In this document: positions 58,290-64,000 of the stretch, piece after piece
How positions within the stretch are numbered: the stretch's first letter is position 1
Layout of the letters: the number at the start of each line of letters is the position of its first letter
Assembly (NCBI GenBank): GCA_021234155.1
Contig: JAJEKV010000518.1
Location: 1-64,000 of the forward strand
From: Isoetes taiwanensis
Lineage: Eukaryota > Streptophyta > Lycopodiopsida > Isoetales > Isoetaceae
DNA: 64,000 nt
Reading direction: 5' to 3'
Position numbers and translations under genes: made by a program
Notes under the pieces: model-generated
What the model saw: only the letters and a program-made list of their open reading frames with translations
Databases searched by the model: none
Told to the model about the DNA's origin: nothing

Positions 58290-60955
58290 GGCCTCCATCT
58301 AACCGCTATGTATATACAAGCATTCCATCCGTAATTTCGCTAGGCCCAGATATTTGTAAGAATCACACATAGTTACCTTCCCTTATATTTGGAAATGGAT
58401 TCTTGTCTTACAACACCAACCGTCATAATATTGATCTTTTCTAAGTTCACTTGCATACTCATTTGGTCACAAAAAGCCGCCAAACCATCTAAATGTCTCT
58501 CGCATGTGCTCTTTTGAGCGCGTGTAAAAGCTTACAACATCATCCGTGATACAACAACAATCGGAATCACATAACCATGCACCTCCGCACCTCTCCCGGC
58601 AATTAACACGAGCCACTCCTCCAAACCGCCAATAAATATGCCAAATAATGTAGGAGATAGCGGGCACCCTTGCTTAACCCCTATATTATCAGTTTCATGC
58701 AATCCTCGCACTTCCAACGCCGAAGGGTGAGACAGTTGTACAAGCACCTTATCATAAAGTACTCGCATCAAGGCCCCTAAGCTCACAAGGTACATTTAGT
58801 TTTTCTAATCTGCTCCACAAATGGTTTCTTGGCACTTTGTCGAGGGCTTTCTTAAAATCCACAAAAGCCACAAACACTGGTTTCTTTGAGCCCTTCACAT
58901 TATCAAATATAGTTTTCAACACAAGTATATGGTCTAAAGTGGATCTCCCTGGCCGAAAACCAGCCTGTGATTCTGCTCTTTTTTTATTAAGTTCTGCCCA
59001 TGAACTTATCCTCTTTTCTAGAATTGTAGAAAATAATTTAGAAAGTAAACTACTTACCATGATTGTTCGGTAGTTGTTCACCTCATTTCTTGGCCCGCCT
59101 TTATACACCGGGACTACTCTATTCCGACACCAGTCAGGGGGAAATCCCTTCTTCATCGCCATATTGAACATATTAGCCACCAGAGTGTGTATTGAGGGCC
59201 CTGCCCACTTTAAATGCTCAGCCTTTAAGCCATTAATATCTTGAGCCTTACCATTTGGGTAAAAGCATGTTAGGGTGTACCACTTTTGGAACCTGCAAAA
59301 GTACATACACTAGGTACTTCAGAACTGGGTACTTTCTCATTTTTATTTTCATTAAAACTAGTACAAAAGTCTAAAATAAAAGTCACGGACGCATTAATAT
59401 TCAAAGTTAAGATAAAGATAATGCTACCGGAGACCAAAATATATATATAAGTTCTAGAATGTACCTTTTATTGAGATATTACAGTGTACCCAAAGATCAA
59501 GTCCCGGGTACCTTTTAGGTACTTTTTTTGTCACTAAATAATACTTTTTAAGGGACACCCTAACATGCTTTTACCCATTTGCAAGAGAAGCGATGCCATC
59601 CGCAACCTCCTCTACGGAAATTGATAAGTCTAATTTCCATCCTTCTCCCTCCTTGGCTATGCCTTCCCCGTGGTACAAGCCAACCACATATCTCCATAAC
59701 TCCTGCGCACATAATGGAATCTTCTCTTGCTTGTGGCTCCTAAGACCACGCCAGAATAATTTGGGCTCATCCATATAGCGTTGGCAGAGAAGTTGTTGGC
59801 GATTTTTTATAAACAACCTCTTCTTATTGCGCACTAAATTCTTATATTGCTGTTTACATAGCCTTTTGTGATCCGGGTTTGCTCTTTTCCATTTTTCTTT
59901 GGCATTTCTACAATCTCGATCAAACCAAGCCTTACATGGTAGCCCCGTTTTTACCCTGTGTGAGGAGAATATCTCCTGTGCTGCTTCCTCCAAGACATCC
60001 ATTAGCTGCTGATTCAATGTATCTAAATCATTTTCCCAGGATTGGATTGCTATTTTCTGCTCCACACAACTGCGATACTAAGTCTGCAAATGTGGTTTCA
60101 GGGAATACATTATTTGTTTGGATTTTGGTAGCTCATCCGGCCTATTAAACCGTAAATTGAAGAATAAAGGACTGTGATCAGATTCTATCTCTACTTTCCC
60201 AACTTCAAAACTTGTAATATCTTCTAATCCTTCTTCTGACATTACTAAATAATCCACGGTACTTCTCATTCTGCAAGTATTCTTTACCGTACCTGGAAAC
60301 CTATTCATCCCATTGCAGATCAAGAGATTAGCACTCCCACACAGGCTCAAAAATTGCCTACCCGTTTTGGTCACGATCTTGTCCATGGACTCTCTTTTTC
60401 TGCCCCAAACTTGCTGCTCATTATCATTCATGGATTCCAGCCAAAGTGGGTCTTTATCTCCTGTGAAAGTAACTGCATGTGACTTCCCTGTTCTTGCATT
60501 AAAGTCCCATGTTAATATCACATTTCCCTTTTTTTGATATTTCATAATATCCTGTTCTAAAGCAAAAAAGACATCTTCACTACAAGCCTCCATCTCAACA
60601 TATGTTTGCTTATGTCTGGGCGCAAAGTAGCAGACAACCATATGGTACATTTTGCGACAACCTTTTATTGCTAACCATGTCTTTTCTCACTCCTTGGATT
60701 AAATCTCTAAACTATGGTCTTACAAAACAAGCAACACCGCCATTGCCAACATCCTTATCTCTGAACTTTTTTATTTTTAACTGAAAATATCAATTCAAAG
60801 CCTACAATTTCAGGTAGAGCAAACAGATCATGTTCCTTAGTCTCTACAAAACAAATTACATCAGTACGATCTAAAATTTCCTGCATACTTAACACCTTAT
60901 CAATAGTCAATCTGTTGATGTTCCAGATTGCTATTCTAAGGTCTCCCACAAATAC
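58290..60955 (-). mobile_element. LINE ORF2: endonuclease and reverse transcriptase (interrupted)
   Basis: L1-like ORF2 on the minus strand, starting about 7 bases after ORF1. Endonuclease blocks: IAIWNINRL (60.93 kb), VICFVETKEHD, VILTWDFNARTG (about 60.5 kb) and IESDHSPLFF (about 60.17 kb). Linker: 59571-60065 (KAWFDRDCRNAKEKWKRA). Reverse transcriptase: VVPVYKGGPRNEVNNYRT, ESQAGFRPGRSTLDHILVLK, FVAFVDFKKALDKVPR (first catalytic Asp), and DNIGVKQGCPLSPTLFGIFI. The YADD box near 58545 is disturbed by a small sequence change. The MITE at 59258-59575 sits between ASLANG and KAQDINGLK; removing it leaves the frame continuous. Frame changes between EN parts and after the RT core make the copy inactive as written. 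Similarity fades near 58290; the C-terminus and 3' tail are missing, so it is 3'-incomplete. Confidence 0.85.
59258..59575. mobile_element. MITE, copy 2, inserted in LINE ORF2
   Basis: 318 bp, ends are inverted copies of GGTAAAAGCATGTTAGGGTG with 21 identical bases. The flanks carry the direct duplication CATTTG (59252-59257 and 59576-59581); depending on where the end is drawn the duplication is 4-6 bases. The insertion interrupts the LINE frame exactly between codons that otherwise read through, so it is younger than the LINE. It is the same family as 13791-14110. No coding capacity. Confidence 0.92.
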
Positions 60956-61690
60956 CTATTCAATGATCGCCTTGCTTTTATTCCACCTCACATTCAAGTT
61001 ATTTGTCTTGGCTTCTTTGAATTTTGCTATTTCCTGCTTCTTTTCCTGCATTTGCTTATTGGTAAGGTCATCATTCACCCAAATGAATCTGCCTTTCAGA
61101 GTGTTCCTTTGTTTAAGCACATGAAAACGATCCTCTCTATTTGCAAATTTAACCAGAATATGTCTTGTTCCCTGTCCCTTCTTCCCAATCCTAAAGGCAT
61201 CTGCAAGAACAAGATCTTTTACATGCATAACTTCCTCAAAGAATGTCCGGGCTACTTCTTTGGTATCTTCCTTCTCCTTTTCCGCCAATCCTACAATACG
61301 AAGATTAAGGGCTCTTTGTTTTCTCTCCCCGTGGTTCCACATATTCTTCAAAAGACCGCTTTCAGATCCGCTTATTTCCACACGCTTATTGGCTCAGGAT
61401 CTTCTATCCTTGCCTCTTGTACCATCCTCGATTTCGTGACTTGACTTAACTCAACCTCCCTCTTTCATTTGCATCAAATCTCCTCTTAGTGCCTCATTCT
61501 CAGCCTCAAACTTCGTGATTTCTCGCCATAAATTTTCTTCACGCAAAGTACCTTCGCCTAAAGGTCGATAGTTCTTTCCATATTGTCAAGAATCTAAACC
61601 TCTGCTTCGGGTCGCTCGACATCTCCCTTCCGACCAGATTCACCGCCTTTTTAGTGGTTTTGACGCTTTGGGTCCTTTTGGTATAGCCAT
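60956..61690 (-). CDS. LINE ORF1 protein: coiled coil plus RRM domain
   Basis: A minus-strand ORF1 likely starting at 61690 (MAIPKGPKASKPLKRR). A coiled coil near 61.5 kb (LWREITKFEAENEALRGDLM) precedes the RNA-binding RRM-like domain (61381-60956): RALNLRIVGLAEKEKEDTKE, DLVLADAFRIGKKGQGTRHI and LVKFANREDRFHVLKQRN, ending KSKAIIE and a stop. Coiled coil plus RRM is the layout of L1-type ORF1p, which trimerises and binds the element's RNA. At least two frame changes lie between the start and the RRM part. ORF2 follows within about 7 bases. Confidence 0.75.
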
Positions 61691-62190
61691 TGGCGTAACT
61701 ATTATGATGCCGTGGATGCCAAAAATCAGAACAAATGCACTGCCTCTCGACCTCGCCTCAACCCAAATGCACTCCTCCGACCTCGCTTCCTTGATTTAAC
61801 CTCCCCAACACTGGCTCTCAAGCCCTCAAACATGTTTTCGCGTAAGTGACCAAATGCTCGGGCCCCCGGCGCTTGCTCGCTTTGGCCGACTCACCCCAAA
61901 ATCTGTTTCAGGCAAGTGGGTCCGCCTCCCCGGTTGTTCAATGTGTATGTGGAGCTTTGTCTCGACAACAGATGCTCCCAAACCGCAAATGTTTGCCCTA
62001 TTCCAAAGCAGACATCGAAGTTCAAATAAACTAATTGACAACGGGCAAAGAAGCCAAATCTACATGACTCAGATCTTGGGAAGAGAAAACTCGAATCCAC
62101 AAGACCCTTTTGCCACAAATTTGATTCAGACTTCCTGCCAAATCACCTCCGCACTGCGAGAAAACCACCGCCTAGGGTGGGCGCTCCCAC
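61691..62190 (-). other. Probable LINE 5' UTR
   Basis: Sequence upstream of ORF1 (minus strand) without a protein motif, ending at a purine-rich microsatellite. GC content is higher than in surrounding DNA. The element's true 5' end is not marked by a visible target-site duplication. Confidence 0.35.
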
Positions 62191-62194
62191 ACGA

Positions 62195-62290
62195 GAGAGA
62201 GGGAGGAGGGAGGGAGGGGAGAGGGAGGGGGGGAGAGGGAGGGGGGAGAGGGGAGAGAGAGAGGGAGGGAGGGAGGGAGGGAGAGAGGCC
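62195..62290 (+). repeat. (GGGA)n / (GAGA)n microsatellite with G-runs
   Basis: Nearly pure GGGAGGGAGG and GAGAGA words for ~95 bases, containing many G3 runs, so G-quadruplex formation is possible. Confidence 0.9.
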
Positions 62291-62299
62291 TTGGCCACA

Positions 62300-63330
62300 T
62301 GCGGACTTAGAGATTACAGAGAGACAATGGCAGAGATGGGAGAAGGGGAGAGATGGGTGAGAGGGTTTTCTTTGACTCTCATCTTGAGACACAATTTCTC
62401 CCTAATGAGAGATAGGGGCATTTTCATTGATTTTGTAGTTAAGAAGTACCTCCGAAATTATTTCCTTTGCCGCGGAAACTTTTTGAGGTGTTCGCTAGAA
62501 TAGCAAAGGGGAAGCCTTCTTCTAAGAAGGGGAAGCCTTCGCTATGGCGCTTTTAATAGCATGATCCTTCTTCCTTTTTAGCAGATCTTGCAACGTTAAG
62601 CCATGTTCTCGTGTCGGGCCATGTCCGATAGTCGTGGCATGTGCCATGGCCCGGCTAAGAAAAGGCCCCGTTGTAATGTTCGAAAAACTCAGATCATGTT
62701 CAACCGGAAGGTAAGACCCTATTCTCCGATCTTGCTTTTCCAAAGAAATCCGCAAATAGGGCTTCAACCAAACCCCTGCATCATGAAAACGCCATGCCTC
62801 TCTACTTGTTTGTCCATGTGTCGCCAGCCTACTTGTTTACAAAGTTATACCGAATGCCTTTTGACCGGCCATTTGCTCAGATTTGCCTTTGCCATACCAG
62901 AGCATATTACCCATTATGAGCTTGGCTATGGCACCCATAAAATCTCAGAAGGCTCGCTTCCATATATGGCTTGTTCTTCCTATAGAGCGATTTGTCGCTA
63001 GAACCAATTATAAGAAGCGGAAATACCTGTTTGCACCAATCATGCTAGATTTATCTATGCTGATAGGAAGCTCATGAATTAGAAGCCCATCTGCTACATT
63101 ATAATTTTCTTTTCTGCTTCCTTTTCCGCTTCCATCAGGGATAATATATCAAAGTATGGGTCGATTTTTACAGCCTCAAACACGTCATGCAATGCCCATT
63201 TGCCATTGAAGGTTCATGCTTTTCGAATCCGGCAAGGAAGGGTTAAAGATGAGATTGAAGATGGCACTGTCATTTAGAACTCCAAAGAATGCTAGTGTTG
63301 GATTTGTTTTAGCGCTAGAGCTCCAAGAAT
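62300..63330. other. No recognisable gene
   Basis: Plus-strand frame 62603-63001 (132 codons, Cys/Pro/Leu-rich) has no motif or splice support. The rest consists of short frames. Confidence 0.4.
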
Positions 63331-63340
63331 GCCAAGAATG

Positions 63341-63528
63341 GGAAGAAGCATCCGCTTGAGCACCAAGAAAAAATCGATTTTACGTGATATAGTTGTGGGA
63401 AGATGGGGAAGAAGGATCCGCTTTTGAGCGAAAGAAAACTGATTTCACGATATAAGCAGGGAAGATGCAGGGAAGAAGAATCGCTTCTTGAGCACAAAAA
63501 ACCGATTTCACGTGATATATGCTTCCAA
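63341..63528 (+). repeat. Tandem triplication, ~65 bp units
   Basis: Units start GGGAAGAAG at 63341, 63407 and 63471 and share ATCCGCTT-like, GAGC..AAGAAAA and TTTCACGTGATATA words. The short basic open frame 63403-63606 comes from the repeat. Confidence 0.8.
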
Positions 63529-63946
63529 AAATCAAATTTTGAGCTTATGAAGATCAAATTGAAGCAGAAAAATTACGCTCGAGCGCCTCTTTGGCAATTC
63601 TTTTGAAAACAGGATCTCGAAAGTCGCGATAAATTTTTTCTTCGCCATATGATTTTATATCATAAGTTTCCTCGCTTCAAGCTTCAAACCGACCGCTCGC
63701 GGACTATCCTGTTCACGCGTAACTCTTCGTGGACGCCTAAGTTGGGGATCCAAAACTAAAACTAAAGGCAATAAAAATATTCCTACCAGATAGGAATTTC
63801 AGGCCAAACTAGGCCAAACCGGGCCGCTTAGTGTAGAGATAATTGTCTCACATCTCTCGCGGCACATACGATAACATTGTCTCTCGCCAGATACAACGAG
63901 ATAAAAAATGATCGAGCATGTGGCCTAATTTGAGAGAGAGGTGAGA

Positions 63947-64000
63947 GAGGGAGGGAGGGAGGGAGGGAGGGGAGGGAGGAGGGGGAGGGGAGGGAGGGAG
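63947..64000 (+). repeat. (GGGA)n microsatellite at the window edge
   Basis: GAGAGAGGGAGGGAGGG continuing to the last base. Same composition as 62195-62290 and likewise preceded by GAGAGAG. Confidence 0.9.

Noticed and set aside
62177-62503. 108-codon plus-strand frame (Arg/Gly/Glu-rich)
   Set aside because: Its length derives from the GGGA microsatellite; no domain.

Overview
The window looks like nuclear DNA of a land plant: AT-rich, gene-poor and full of transposable elements. The clearest plant signature is one well-formed gene at 24.38-25.10 kb encoding a heavy-metal-associated isoprenylated plant protein (HIPP: one HMA domain, a Lys/Ala-rich helix, a Pro/Tyr tail and a C-terminal CAIM prenylation box). 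Primer-binding sites complementary to the initiator-Met tRNA, an L1-type LINE and a plant-type MITE fit this. I cannot name the species; a non-seed plant is possible but unproven. No rRNA, intact tRNA, CRISPR array or organellar insert was seen.

Layout. 0-5 kb: non-coding, with a 1.5 kb almost pure purine tract (3.33-4.81 kb). 5.4-9 kb: remains of a spliced minus-strand gene with good splice sites and compatible phases between three exons, product unrecognised. 9.8-11.5 kb: a GC-rich island bounded by ~110 bp direct repeats, then a 105 bp tandem repeat and a cluster of ACGT-core motifs. 13.8-14.65 kb: a 320 bp MITE next to an unrecognised open frame. 16-21.3 kb: several small tandem duplications and a decayed copy of the HIPP 3' end (19.96-20.09 kb). 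24.4-25.1 kb: the HIPP gene with a GC-AG intron. 26.6-28.4 kb: possible relic coding pieces.

29.5-36.2 kb is a nest: LINE 3' fragments flank or are interrupted by an LTR element whose two ~2.43 kb LTRs enclose only ~310 bp. 36.2-38 kb holds tandem repeats and a duplicated TATA-plus-ATG unit. 38.1-51.4 kb is a minus-strand gene of the family with the GHTHxDID / QLDN motifs (DUF7869-like, probably transposase-derived), split by a 10.7 kb Gypsy-type LTR element (39.90-50.64 kb). 51.8-52.4 kb is a tandem duplication with coding character on the minus strand. 52.4-58.2 kb is the most unusual block: an unrecognised plus-strand gene region accompanied by four sets of short palindromes of the form AAATGGCG...CGCCATTT. 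58.3-61.7 kb is an L1-like LINE on the minus strand (coiled coil + RRM ORF1; endonuclease + reverse transcriptase ORF2) with a second copy of the MITE inserted, with a target-site duplication, in ORF2. 62-64 kb holds GGGA-rich microsatellites and a 65 bp triplicate.

Almost every coding stretch except HIPP is interrupted by frame changes. In near-identical repeat pairs the differences come in short bursts at GC-containing (CG/CNG-rich) spots while AT-rich stretches stay identical. This pattern could mean base-calling error or mutation at methylated cytosines, so some apparent decay may not be biological.
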